DNA of 64,000 bases, from NCBI GenBank assembly GCA_024305405.1, contig JAKNDB010000105.1, positions 248,001 through 312,000 on the forward strand. Reading direction: 5' to 3'. A model generated the notes under the pieces. That model did no database searches. It saw nothing but the letters and a program-made list of their open reading frames with translations, and was not told where the DNA came from. The translations under genes were made by a program, and so were the position numbers. The stretch is from Dirofilaria immitis (Eukaryota; Nematoda; Chromadorea; Rhabditida; Onchocercidae). This document shows positions 44,101-56,772 of the stretch, piece by piece (the first letter of the stretch is position 1; the number at the start of each line of letters is the position of its first letter).

Positions 44101-47100
44101 TTAAATAATTTTATTATCAAAACGATTAATAACTTGCATAAAAATAATTCATTTTTATAGTGAACTGAAGATTTTAAGTGAGAAAATAATTTTATGGTTA
44201 TTTCTTATAATTCCTTTTATTAAAGCAAGTTGTTTATAATATGCAACTTAAAAACGAGACTTAATTAAGCAAGAAGCACAATATAATATACAAATCTATG
44301 AACTCGTTTTGAAAGAAGACTTACCGGATACGATAACCTTGCTCTTTGTAATACTGCAACATTGGAAGTGGTGGGGTGTTTTTGCCAACAGAAAGTCTAA
44401 AAAGTAATGCTATTTCTAAATTTTATAATAATCTAAAAAATAGTAATTTCAAACAAAAAATAGGTGAATGAATATAAAGCATAAGACGCAAAAAAATGAA
44501 TATACCTAATCTGTCCAATAGGTTTGTCTGACAAACCAGATGCCACGAATGACTTGTTGGTGCAATTCAAATGTTCTAAGCGAAGATCTACAAAAACTCG
44601 GCCGAACAATCCAATTTCAAAAAATGCTATATTTTCTGCACCTGCATTCAAAAGAAACTTTGCAGGAAAATGATAAGAACAGAAAATTTTGTTGTCAACT
44701 GAATATTCTTTAAGAATTATACCTCGAATAATATCGTTTAATTTGCGTACAAAATGATTGAAAAGATTTGTGTCCAAAGAGGAATGGAGGAACAGGAATC
44801 ATTTTTCATTAATATTTTGTGCACCATCTCTGCCAGTGGAACTGCGTCAAAGAATGCAGCTTTCTTCACTGAAAAAACGCTTTAAAGTTTAAAAAATTTA
44901 AGCTTGAATCCAAACATTCTAAAATTTTATAGAAAAATTAATAAGAATAAAAGAATCATACAATCAATGACAAGTGCTGGGATTATACTGCCATTCGATC
45001 GTTCGATAATGCGGATTCCCTTATCGATACCAGTGATAAGAGTTCTACTCTCATTTAGTGATTGTTGTTCAAGTTTATACTTCTTACCATCCACCAAGAA
45101 TAGTTTACCACAACCAAATGCATAATGCGTTCCTCTTCAATTTTTATAAAATAATTCTAACTAAATTCAGATATATACGATTTCAACTAATTTCTTTTAC
45201 AACATGTACTTTGATATCACAAACAAAGGAGATAACGACTACAAAAATTATTCAATTTTCATTTCAAACAAGTTGCAGAAATAATCCTGATAAAAAAATA
45301 ATTGCGATAAATTATATTCTGCCTGTGAACTCTATTTAAGGAAATTTTAGCTATTGTAAAAATAAGAAATCACGATCCAATTCTATATTTCGCAAAACTC
45401 GACATAACCATTTTTCTATTCTTTATTTAGCTAACTTTTTATCATGTCATGAAAATCCCAATAAAAATCATGAAAATTTTGATTATCACAATGCAAAAAA
45501 ACGACTTTGATTTATGATACCTTAATTGGAAACCAAAACACATACTTTTGCAAGGCACTATTATTTGTAAGAATTTCAAAAAATTGTCTAAACGAGCGAT
45601 CCTGATGAGTCAAATCATTCGTAACTGAATCACGATAATCAATAACATTGAATGTATGAGCATTTTCTGCACATGGCGTTATTTCAATAAACACGTCACA
45701 TGCACCAATCAGGTCACGCAATTCTGGCGTTAATTGCTCCATCGATATTTTTAAACGAGGAAGCTAAAACAAATTTTCAATTGATCGATCAAAATCCTTT
45801 GGTTTTTGGGCATTGAATTGTTCGGATGGTCTAATTTCAAAAATGCAGTTTAAAGAATATAGATAATTCCCTAAGCTTCAAGTTCAAACATTTTAAACTA
45901 ATAAACTATGAAGAAATCCTAGTTAATAAATTATATTGATGAGGCGAAATTTCACCAGTTCTTTATTAAGTGGTTCATTAGTGAATAACGTGCTTGACAA
46001 ATCATATAGATAAGCACCATTCTCATTCAGAACGCGATATAATTCCAAAGCTCGTCTCATTAACAACATGCACTTCTGATGGCGTAAAGTCACTCCAGAA
46101 CTGCAATAACAAGTGATTTCAGATCTACTAAAACTAAACATTTTTTAATTTAAAAGAAACTCAGAAAAAATCTGTATAAATGAATTACTCAGAAAATCCA
46201 AATCTAACTCTATGTCAGTTTCCGATATTATGCCGGATACAGCTCCATTTCAAAATCCGGAACCAAATAAATTGTGTTCGGCACCTAAAACATATTTTGA
46301 AACGTAGATCATTCATACATACTCATCTTTGTCGCCCCTGCACAAATCTGTCGTCTGTTCTTTTGATGTATCCGCACGGCTTGCATATATCCGTACGTCG
46401 TAACGATACACAATTCGGCTTCCAACTTCCAATGGATAGATGTTTGTTTTTATAATAACTGTTTCACGCTGACAAGCTGGTGGTAGCTTTGGTGCCATAA
46501 GGCATGATGCAGGTCTACGACTGCGAAATGCATTTTGATCGCTGCAAGCATTTCTGAACAAATAACTGATCCTAATGATGTTTTTCTTTATTTGAGTAAA
46601 TATTCTAGCGGCTTTTTCATCACCATTTCAAAAATAGTGATTTAATTAATATTCAAAGCATTTCAGCTCACAGAAACTCTTGGTATTTACTTCTTGTTGA
46701 AACAAGGAATCATGATAATTTATTAAATTATGGTTTCTTCAAAAAGTCATGACCAAAACAATTACGTCGACTGAATACGACTTCTGCCATGCGCCAATTT
46801 CACTGGTTGATGAATATTGAGATTTTCAAATTCTAGCAAGTCCGAATCAGTTAAATCACTAAACGACGCTTGTGAACGATTGTCATCAGATATCGCAGCA
46901 CTGCGTGTTGAAACACAATATTTCACTGCACTCTCTAGAGCCTAAATATAAATTCTCTTATCATTAATAATTTTCTGTCGTTTTTTAAATCAAACTTTCT
47001 TATTATTTTTCAGCAAACATCAAAAACTTATTTATATGGTTTACCTAATTTATTATATTAACCAGTCTTATCCTTTTAAATTCCCTCAATTCAACGTATG

Positions 47101-47715
47101 TACCAGGAAAGAGTCATCGGAAACTGAAGGAGATGTGAATTCAGGAATGGACAGTTGCAGCATAGACGCATTCTTTTGAGATGATGTTGACTGTAATGAA
47201 TATATATCATTTGCGACTGCCATGTCAATCCTTTCGGAAACTGAAGATCGCCGCGAAAGTGCCTCCGAACTAGTCCCAGTCCAAATTTCCCTGCCTATCA
47301 TCTCCATTTCTTCACCTGTTTCAAATTAATGAATTTAAAGAGAGCATATTCGAGTAGTTTGATTATATCTTATATGGATCCAAAAATGAAAAGTGAGAAA
47401 TGATAATCCAAGAAATCTATTATGCTAAATCTGAATTATGTTGCAAACTGAGCAATTTTGGTAATTTAAGTGATGAAACAACGATTATGATCTAGGAGAA
47501 ACAAGAAGGATCATTTTTAGAGCATTTTTACTAAATGCTGATTTTTAACTCAATAACCCTATAAATACATTCAATGAAAGTATCAAAAATCAACCTCCAA
47601 TAGTGGCCATTTTTAACAATGTGGAGGATCTATTTGAGTTTGGTTGTCTTTTACCTCGTCCACGTGGACGAAATGCGGGTATACTGTCCCCTTCACTTGG
47701 CGTTATTGGCGACAT
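41101..47715 (-). CDS. Nematode Argonaute protein with PAZ and PIWI domains
   Basis: Small-RNA-guided silencing protein. The first exon (47715 down to about 47655) encodes a start [10 protein letters not shown] and an RG-containing patch RPRGRG. It joins in phase to the exon ending near 47307 ([11 protein letters not shown]), followed by a low-complexity Ser-rich N-terminus. The N domain begins near 46560 ([19 protein letters not shown]), linker and PAZ lie at about 46100-44030 (ending [18 protein letters not shown]), MID at about 43760-43000 ([18 protein letters not shown]), and PIWI at about 42900-41101. PIWI catalytic positions: Asp in GYDVCHPEP, a Glu in EPRKEQ, Asp in RDGVSEGQF, and Asp instead of the usual His in [10 protein letters not shown]. 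The stop is TAG 41103-41101, after [17 protein letters not shown]. Single-base breaks: T runs 42797-42801 and 42538-42541, and A run 42252-42254. The motifs fit the nematode-expanded Argonautes (CSR-1/WAGO-like) better than ALG-1/2, but I cannot place the subgroup. Confidence 0.92.
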
Positions 47716-50700
47716 TAACACTGAGCTAATCTGCAATCAAATGATCTCTTGCACTTGCATAATTTAAGCCTATATTCCCGAAATGAAGAAAATTCAACAT
47801 CTCTTTACCAGTATACTAAGGGATCGTCGTAATGAATCAATCCAATGAAAAATGTGACAAAATGTACGTCCATATTTATTTTCTTAAAAAAAAGAAATTA
47901 AAAATGAATTCAATGATCTATGGTAATAAAGAATGGTACAAAAATATGATGTTTGCTTTCAATACATTCATATAGGAAGAGAATATGGAAAAGAACAAAA
48001 GATAAATTGGCAATATTAAAAAAGACAGCTTAATACTACATTAATATTAATGTAAGAACCCAATCAAGAGAAATGCCGTTAAAACTTCGACAATTGCCTT
48101 ACATAATTGAAGAAAGTGAGACAAAAATAAGAATTGAAAAATAGATAAATTGACAGAATCATGTATCTTCCTGATCGAGTCTCCTAAATTTTAAAAATTA
48201 AATGATTCCTTTACCACGCACATCTCACTGATTGAACTTATATTCTCTAATAATTAGATCTTCGAGTTACCCATTTGGGACAATTGTATAGCTTGTTCTA
48301 TCCAAAATATGCGAATAAATAAGATTTACATGAATTGATGCAGCATGTTACCGCTTCTATGTTTACTGCACAATAGAATGGTTCAGAATGACAGCCGTTG
48401 CTACTGTAGAAGTGATTGGAAGAAACGGAAGTTTATTTCCTGTTGATCTACCCGAAGTATTGAATAAGGCTAAATGAAGAGGCAATGAATATGAAAGAAA
48501 AATTTCACTTTGTTTAGATAAAATTTTCATTTGTTTAGACAAAATCTTAATCTAAAAATCTCAATTTGACTAATAAAACTCTAATCTGATTGGATGATCT
48601 CCTAATTTTTAATACCTTTTCCACTTTTTCATGTTTGTTCGGTTAGAAACCTGATAAAATGTGTTTTAAAAAATTAGCATATTTTAAAAATAAAAGAGAA
48701 AATAGCTAATAACAAAGGATAGGAGGGCGTAGACGATAATATCATCAAATTATGTCACATGTTATTTTTATGCTATACAGAAAGAGTTATTCATGTCTTT
48801 TCGGCAATTATCATAAGAGAGTTTCTAAAATAATTTGCGACATATAATCTAACTAGATTAGCCTAACTCTCCAATTATCAGGATATTGCTGTGCTATTTC
48901 GAGATCTAAATAAGCTAAAGAATCTCTCCTATAAATAATATACATGTAAAGATCCTACGATAGTTGTTTCACCATCAATAACTGCGATGTAAAACCGTAA
49001 TTATATTAGGTAGTTTTTCTGCACGCAATCTTGTCCGATGTGTCAGAAATACGCGCGATGCGTGCATATACATGCAGAAGTAGAAACACGATTGCAAGTG
49101 TATGTTAAATCAAAAAATAAGGAAGAATTAGCAACCAACCGAGAAAACATACGGTAATAGCAACCGCCCCGAGAGTATGAAAATAATACACTGAAAATCT
49201 GCTATTCACGAATAATTTAAATTGTTTTTGTGTAATAACATGAATTTGCATATATGATGAGAGCATCAATCCATCTATCCATCTACCCATTCGTCCATCC
49301 GTTCACCGCCCATCTATCGCAATGGAATAATCATTTTATACAATATTTTTCCATGATGAGTGAGTTTTGTCGTTCCCGAATTTCAACTGCAATTTACTGT
49401 AAGGTAAGCAGCGGATTTTTTCGTAATACATTTCATGCGTTATATTAGATAATGTCCTACATGAATATAAATGAAAGATATCTTACATTGGATGAGATCT
49501 CATATGATCATAATATGATCATAAATGAAATCCGTTTAAGATCTTACATGATGTACGTTTTAGTGAAACCAAGCACAACCTTTTAGAGAAAACCAGGCAA
49601 AACCTATCTCAGGAACTCTTCTCCATCTTTAACGGCTATTTATTATGAATGCTTCAGATGATGAATTCTAGGCAGCATTTCTTATGGGAGATGTCTCGTC
49701 ATTTCAGGTCAACGACTTACAGCAAGATTCAGGTATCACCTATCAAATATACAGCCATGTCAGATTGATCTGTCCGGGAATATTTGGCTGTCAGCTATAT
49801 ACTCGCTACTCCTATATACCAGTCAAATGATCACTTTTCTACTCTCGGAGAATGACCTTTCGCAGCACACCAGTTGTTCATCAAATGGATGGCTCAGTAA
49901 TTTGCCAATTATTCCAGTAATACGATTTACCAAGTCACACATACTCTAGATACAGTTCTCATTTTCATTTTACGTTGTCCCTTACATTACATAACGCATC
50001 ACTTCGTCGTAAACTGTTTTCACGGATTCTTCTGGTGATAGAAGATATTCGTTTTTTGAATTACTAATTCATCTTTGATATATCATCAGTTGCAATGTCA
50101 TCATTCATTTTCATCATTCTCTTGCATTCACATTTCTCAATTTTCAAAACAGTTATTTGCCTAATGAACATTACGTTATTGCTGGAAAAGGATTAAATTG
50201 TTCGCTGAAAAAATGTAAGAAGCTTTCAGATGACACACGATAGGAATATCGATCGATAAGTCGGCGTTTCGAAATCTCTCTCATTTTCAAGACTGACATT
50301 ATCATTTACTATTTCGAGAATTCCAGTTTCTTTCTGTTCCTATGCAAAGTTGTTCAGAATGGTATATCCATGTAACGTGACTATGGTGTTTAACATATCT
50401 TATTTCTCTTAATTTTATATACAACCTGTACAACACTCGAACCCTCAGCCTTAGTTAACAATAGTGGGCAGTTGTGTGATTCCGAGTGGTATCGAACTTT
50501 TCATAACGCAACTCGCATGACGCGTTAATTTGCATTCCATACCAACACAATAGTTTGGTGCAATTACACAAATTATATGCATAGAAGGCTTATTCTTATT
50601 TAGATGGGTTTATTAACTTTTAGTTTATTGTTTTTTTTCGAATTTCTGATGAATGTTTGGAATAGTTTTTATGATAGCACGCATCATTTCTTCATCATTA

Positions 50701-51193
50701 TTCTTGTTCATGTTTCTTTTTCCACTGCTTCAATAATGTTTCATAGATTTGTTAAAGTTAAATCCTTTTCTCTTGAAATTAGTCCGAAAAACATCAAATC
50801 TTTTTTTTTGACAGAATGTGATATCTAATAAGACTACTTCCATAAGCAAGGTTCAAAAGCTGAGAAGAAATTGGAATAAAAATGAAGAAGGATACGACGT
50901 TTTGAGGAGATGTTATTAAAATGTCGAGTCGCAATTCTCATTTCAATTACTAAGACAAGTACTAGTAAGTACTAGTTCAGAATGATTAGCTGCAATCAAA
51001 CATTACTTCGTTTCTCTTCGTCATACATACCGTGATGGGTCAAATCTATTGCATACAGCTGTACAAACATCACTTCGTTTCTGCTCATGTAAAATATTTC
51101 AGGTGACCACGTACAGGATTTTCTGAAGGGTCTCACAGTTATAGCAATTAGATATTCTTTACCAAAATTCTCCTTTTTCCTAGGCATTCCTTA
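47716..51193. other. Divergent intergenic region between Argonaute and DRAP1 genes
   Basis: Both genes are transcribed away from this 3.5 kb. Acceptors TTGATTGCAG (before the Argonaute ATG) and TTTTTCCTAG (51173-51182, before the DRAP1 ATG) suggest spliced-leader addition on both sides. A CCAT-rich tract is at 49265-49315 and a cluster of TGATCA palindromes at about 49500-49525. No further coding exon is recognised. Confidence 0.5.
49265..49315. repeat. Degenerate (CCAT/CCATCTAT)n tract
   Basis: Roughly fifty bases of imperfect CCATCTAT and CCATTCGT units. Confidence 0.7.
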
Positions 51194-52941
51194 ATGATGA
51201 ATATGAGAAGCAGCGGAAATTCTGAATGCGTTGGACCATGTTCAAGCGGTGTGACAAGCTTGGGTGCAGTACCTGCACCTATTCGTAAACGACGTTTCAG
51301 TAGTGCGAAAATTCAACCAGTTAGTTTTTTCTAATTTAGGATTTCATTTTCTGCTAAAACATATCTGCTTATCGCTTTTCTGCTTCTAGCAAAGTCATAC
51401 TGAGCACGAATATCTGTATATAACAATTCCATTTTATGAAGAATTTTCAGCTGTAGAAATTGTTTTCTCAACCTGCAAATGAAATTCGAAGATGGGTAGA
51501 TTCAATGGTTACGCATTTAAGATTATGCTTTTCGTGTGATATCTGATTTCGAGATGCACGATGCTGGGTCTTTAGAGATCGGATTTGTCACAAAGTGACC
51601 AGGTATCAATTCGAAATTATTTCAGATTTTCATTTTCAGACTCGAGTAAAACGGGTAATGCAAAGTGATGATGAGATTGGCCGTATGGTTGCATCCGTAC
51701 CGGTAGCAATTGGTCGAGCTATGGAACATTTTGCTGAAAAATTGCTTGAAACTGCTGCACAGTGTGTATTGTATTCGACGTCTCGCACTCTGTCTCCATC
51801 ACATATGTAACTTTTCAGATTCATTACAATATTAGACTCCAATAATTCTGTTATTTCGATTAAAAGTTTAGTGTAGTGCAACTTCATTTACTTGAAGTTC
51901 AACTTTAATTATTTAACTCTTTAATTCTGAAGTCAATATGTACCTTACACTACTGAGTGGTAGAAGAGATGAACATGCAAAATAAAGATAATGCTGTTTA
52001 CTGATTTGCAGGCGTTTATATAAAATTTCAGAAAACAAGCTGTAATGCAGACTCCGCATTTTAAGTTCTTGGAGTCATTAGTTCGAGAAATACCTTTACC
52101 ACCATCAGCTGGATCTGAGATGCAGTGGAAAACTGATTTGGCTGACCAATCTTCGTTTTCGGGTTTTTATCCTCCAGGTTAGTGATTCTGCATATATTTA
52201 TTTGTTTTTATTGCATCTAATCAAACTTGAAGCGTGGTTCTAATTTTGTTGCAAGAATGCTATATTTTTTCTCTTTGATTTAACTTATTTTAATTTTTTC
52301 TTTGTTTGTGAATATCATTCTGATTTATTGTTATTCAGGTCCTGCGACAGACCCTTCCTGCCATATGGGTATTCCGATGCTAGCAGCCCAAATAGGTTTG
52401 CCAAAATTACCATCTAGTGGAAATTTATTGAGCACTAAAAGAAGACAAAGTAATGGTGAAATGGCTGGCAACGAAACCAAACCGAAAAGAGGCCGGCCAC
52501 GAAAAGTCAAAAAAGAGGAGAAGTACAGTATTCTTGGTATTGAGATATTAGAAGTAGAAATAGGATTGAGTTGGGATATGACTTTATCAGTTTTTGATTT
52601 TTATGGAAAGATCCAAATACATGATTTCACATTATATTAATTTTGCTTAAAGTTGATGGTATTAATTATTTTAAACTCTTGTTGGCTAAATAATATCTTT
52701 TTTCCAGATGCGTTGATGATGACGGTTTACTTTTGGATGACAAGCCGCTAGGTCGTGTTGCAGATATAAATACACTGTCCAACAGAATAGTGCTTAGTGA
52801 TCGAGAGCTTATGCCCCTCCTAATGTTTTACCAATACGTGTTCTTGCAGCTACTGCATTTGCTGACAATAAACGGAATTCGCCGTCAACCAGTCTACTTT
52901 CCTCATCTAAGATGAATAATAATAACGGTGAACAGAGATAG
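51194..52941 (+). CDS. DRAP1/NC2-alpha, TBP-binding transcription corepressor subunit
   Basis: The alpha subunit of Negative Cofactor 2. It pairs with NC2-beta (DR1) through a histone fold and clamps TBP on promoter DNA, blocking TFIIA/TFIIB. Exons: 51194-51319, 51640-51806, 52032-52177, 52339-about 52523, and about 52709-52941. After a 42-residue N-terminus containing RKRRFSSAKI comes the histone fold: TRVKRVMQSDDEIGRMV, VPVAIGRAMEHFAEKLLE, SRTLSPSHIKQAV and FKFLESLVREIPLP, matching human DRAP1 helix by helix. The C-terminal half is unrelated to the human one in sequence but carries an AT-hook-like KRGRPRKVKKEE. The end depends on a frame break at the C run 52814-52817: with one added C the protein continues to TAG 52939-52941, otherwise it stops near 52915. 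The first form looks more natural. Confidence 0.9.
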
Positions 52942-53792
52942 TCAACTGTGTAATAACAAAAACTATTTGCAATTATCAAGACGAAGTTTTTAGTTCCAAT
53001 TTTGCCAAAATGCCAGAGTGATTTCATTTTATTTTGACTCCATTTTTGTATATTAGTTGTTGTTATAATAGTATCTTTTCCTGCGATAAAATATTTGTAT
53101 AATTTGATGACGGAAGTAACTTTAAAAGTAAGAATTTTTGAAGCTTAGATTAATCAGGTCGGGAATGATAGTGTGCTTATGATAATGTATCTAGTGTACT
53201 TATGATAATATATCTGTGAGGGATTTATGAAGCAAAGGAATTCTTTGAACATTTTGGACTAAATTGTTATCAAATATATTTACAGTTTTTAAAAATTTTT
53301 CGCTGATAGGAAAAAATGAAATGGTCTTGGTAATGAGTGTTAAGCTTTATTTGGGCTGGCTTGCCCTATGTCCTTTATTCTATTTATTTATCACTTCATA
53401 TAAGTTGGTATTGTTCTTATTTCTGTTGATTGTTTCCATTCGAGGTAGTATAAACGTATTTGTTTATTCGTCTTTTAATTCGCAGTTTCATGGTTTCTTA
53501 TCATCCTTGAATTCTTGCAATCCATGAAGTATGCATGTTTGAGCTTAATTCAGGATTTTGTTTTTATGTTGGTTTAGATTATGTATAACAATGGATTGAA
53601 TCGGTTGAATATGTTGTTAACTTCTTAATTTATAAACAGCTATTAATATTACCAAGTTTCAAGCATGGAGCAGAGAAATTAAGGGAATAAGGGAAGAATC
53701 ATCATTATCGAAGAAAATCTGAGATTGATGCTCAATTCCAGACAAATTTTGTGTGGAATTCTTCGAACGAAGACGCGGCATCGTAGAATTTG
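52942..53792. other. Intergenic region between DRAP1 and FNTB
   Basis: About 850 bases between two plus-strand genes. A 23-base imperfect tandem duplication (core TTATGATAATRTATCT) lies at about 53171-53215. No gene seen. The short spacing would allow a shared transcript, but I see no proof. Confidence 0.5.
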
Positions 53793-56757
53793 ATGGATGG
53801 ATTGTCTGTCGTATACAAGTTCAGTGCTTTTGATGAGAAGTACGCTTTTGATGATGATGGCTTGTTTACTTATAGTAGTACCGAGCAGGTATGTCAAAAG
53901 AGTGGTTTGTTCATAGCGTCCTTGTACTTTTGATTAACAATACAAGTCATGGAATCATGTTTTAGTTAATATATTTTCAGAAAAAAGAGCACTGGTATGT
54001 CTTTTTTATTTTTAAGCTTTTCTCAAATTTACTATAATTTACTATGAAAGTCGTATATTTTAACTCTACTTCCAATTAACTGGCTGATAATTTGGATATG
54101 ATAATGTGTCATGATGTTGTATGTGAAGAAGTTATATCTCCATCTAATTTTGTTTTCTCTGTTAGTTGGTGACAAGATTTTGTTTTCCTTGTTAATTGAT
54201 TACATTGGTTTCAGAAGCGAGTTGAAGAACTTGCCAGAGAACAAGCTCGAAAATTTGTTGACGCTTATTTGGAAGGTGTAGAAGAGGATTCAGAATATGC
54301 ACCAACATTGTGCAGGACGCTTCATACTAGACTTGTTTATCGATCTTTGAAACAGTTAGGAAATCATGCTCGGTAAAAAGTTTACATTAGAGATTGTTCA
54401 AGGCTTGGTAGAGAATAGTGATTGTCACTTCCCTAATTTTTAAAATAACCAAAAACCTTTCTTTTTCAAATGAATAAAGTTGAAAACAATGGCAGTTATT
54501 GAAAGGTTGTTTAGAAATCATAAGATTTTTTATAATTTGTTGTATACTACACTGAATATTCAGTAAAATGGTTTAGGAAATGTTTGATTACATTGTAGTA
54601 TTTTCGATCCAAGAATACGTGTAGTTAAAAAGAAAGAGTTTCTGCCGTATTAGTTCGAAATTTTTATTTTTATTTTACATATTCAGCATCTGGATGCATC
54701 ACGACCATGGTTCTGTTATTGGGGGATGCACAGTTTAAGACTTTTGGAAGCATCAGTCGATGAAAACCTAGCTTCTAGGTGTATTTTGTTGAAAAATTTA
54801 TTGCTTTATTTACAAGCTCATATGAATGATTCTTTTATTGAATATGAAAATAAAGCCCAAAGATTACAGAATAAAAATAAGGTTGATTCTGTTTTACTAA
54901 ATAAATAATACTTTTTATAGCATCGTTCGATTCTTGAAAACCTGTGAATGGCCTACTGGTGGATATGGAGGCGAGCAGTTTCTTTGGTTCATTTGACATG
55001 TATGCGAGGAACTTTTTCATAAACGCAAAAATTTAAGCCATAAGTCATCGGAATATCTAGCACATTGAATTTATTCTTTATTATTTATTGTTCCTTCAGC
55101 TAAGAATTAAATATTAAGGTGGTCCAGGGCAATATCCACATTTGGCAACAACATATGGTGCAGTAATGGCATTAGTAAGCATCGGTACCGATGAAGCGCT
55201 TTCAAGCATTGACAGGTTCATATTGTTTGTATCTTTTTTATTGCAGTTTGTTGAAAAAGGAAGCTTGATTTGTTAACATTGGATCATAATAGAACTATTC
55301 ATGTAGTGCGCTTTAATCGATATAAAATGCAAATAAAATATATCATTGCTACTTTAGGGAAACCCTGAAAGATTTCTTGCATTCCGTGAAACAAGTTGAT
55401 GGTGGGTTTGCATTGCATATTGGTGGTGAAGCTGATATGCGAGGATCATACTGTGCTCTTGCTGTTGCCTCTATCACAAATATTTTAGATGACCAATTAA
55501 GGAAAGATGCAGATAGTTGGATTATCAGGTTGTTTTTCTAATAGTTTATTCAATATGACTACTGAATACAGTCTTATTTTCCTCTTGTTTTTTTCTTGTC
55601 ATCAGCTTTGTTTTTCTTACTGCGAAATTTTTGCTGTTAAATGGAAAATCGAATTCAGCTGTCAAACATATGAGGGTGGTTTTGGTGGCGAACGATGCTG
55701 TGAAGCTCACGGCGGTTATACATTTTGTGGCGTAGCTGCATTAATGTTACTGGGGAAAAGTGGATTAATTCACGTATCATCATTATACAGATGGCTTGCC
55801 CAAAAACAGATGAAATTTGAAGGGGATTTCAAGTAAGTCAAATTTGAACTTAGGATTTTATTACTTGAAGAAATTGTTTACAAATGAATCTAATGTAATT
55901 AAGGAAAAAAAGTTGAAGCAATTTAATTAGGGTCATTGACTTATTACCTTTTCCCGCAGAAGAGACAGAATGTTTTAAGGAAAAAGGAGGTAGATTAATA
56001 GATAAAAATTAATGGAATCCAGAGAAACTGGATTTTCGTTTCTTTTTTCAGGGTAGAACAAATAAATTGGTTGATGGTTGTTATAGTTTTTGGCAAGCTG
56101 CCGTGTTTCCAATATTAGAAGTTGCCCAGCTTGCTATGGGAAACAATATCTCTTCATCATTTCATGGAAAAGCGTTACAAGAATATATTCTAGTTGCTTG
56201 TCAAGATATCGAAAATGGTGGGTTGCGGGACAAGCCAGATAAGTTCGTATTGTATTATCTATAAAATTCAGTACGTTTAGTTTAATCTAATGAACAAATT
56301 TCGATAAACAGGAAACTTCTTAAAAATTATTGAAATTTGCTTGAAAGTTTGTTGTAATGCTATTTCTATTCGACTCATGTCAAAATCCATGAACATATAG
56401 ATGAATAATACAGGATTTAGGATTTTTAAGGAGAAAATTAGAAATATCGGAACTTAGAAAAGTAGAATCTTAGGTGTTGTGATTAGATAATCTGAATCTA
56501 GAACTTTTAGCAATACATTTAATTTCAATTTGAACACTTGTTTTGAAGCCTAACTGATTAAACACCATAATTATACAATAAGCGAATAAATACTTTCAAA
56601 TTTGAATTAAACTTTGTGATATTGAAGGCCGAGCGATTTATACCATACGTGTTACGTTTTGAGTGGGCTTTCTATTGCACAGTATTACACGACGGATGGT
56701 ATTGTTGGTGGAGAAATTAATCGTTTGGTATGTTTTGAACCAAATTCAAATATGTAG
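53793..56757 (+). CDS. fntb-1: Protein farnesyltransferase beta subunit
   Basis: Catalytic zinc subunit that, with the alpha subunit, attaches farnesyl to the cysteine of CaaX proteins such as Ras and lamin. Exons: 53793-53888, 54215-54372, 54687-54778, 54921-54970, 55119-55215, 55358-55528, 55659-55832, 56052-56242, 56628-about 56757; about 386 residues (the family is about 400-440). Landmarks: HLDASRPWFCYW, GGGPGQYPHLATTYGA, LHIGGEADMRGSYCA, EAHGGYTFCGVAAL, the zinc ligands in VDGCYSFWQ (Asp, Cys) and DLYHTCYVLSGLS (His). The intron after 54970 appears to use a GC donor. Breaks at 54372-54373 and 56051-56053 each need one added G. The C-terminus is unsure: the frame runs into TAG 56755-56757, but GTATGT at 56728 is a good donor and a last exon of about 40-50 residues may have been missed. 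Confidence 0.93.
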
Positions 56758-56772
56758 ACATTTATCTTAGAT

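Noticed and set aside
49495..49530. Cluster of TGATCA palindromes as an operator or recombination site
   Set aside because: Short palindromes of this base composition are expected by chance in such DNA and nothing else supports a site.
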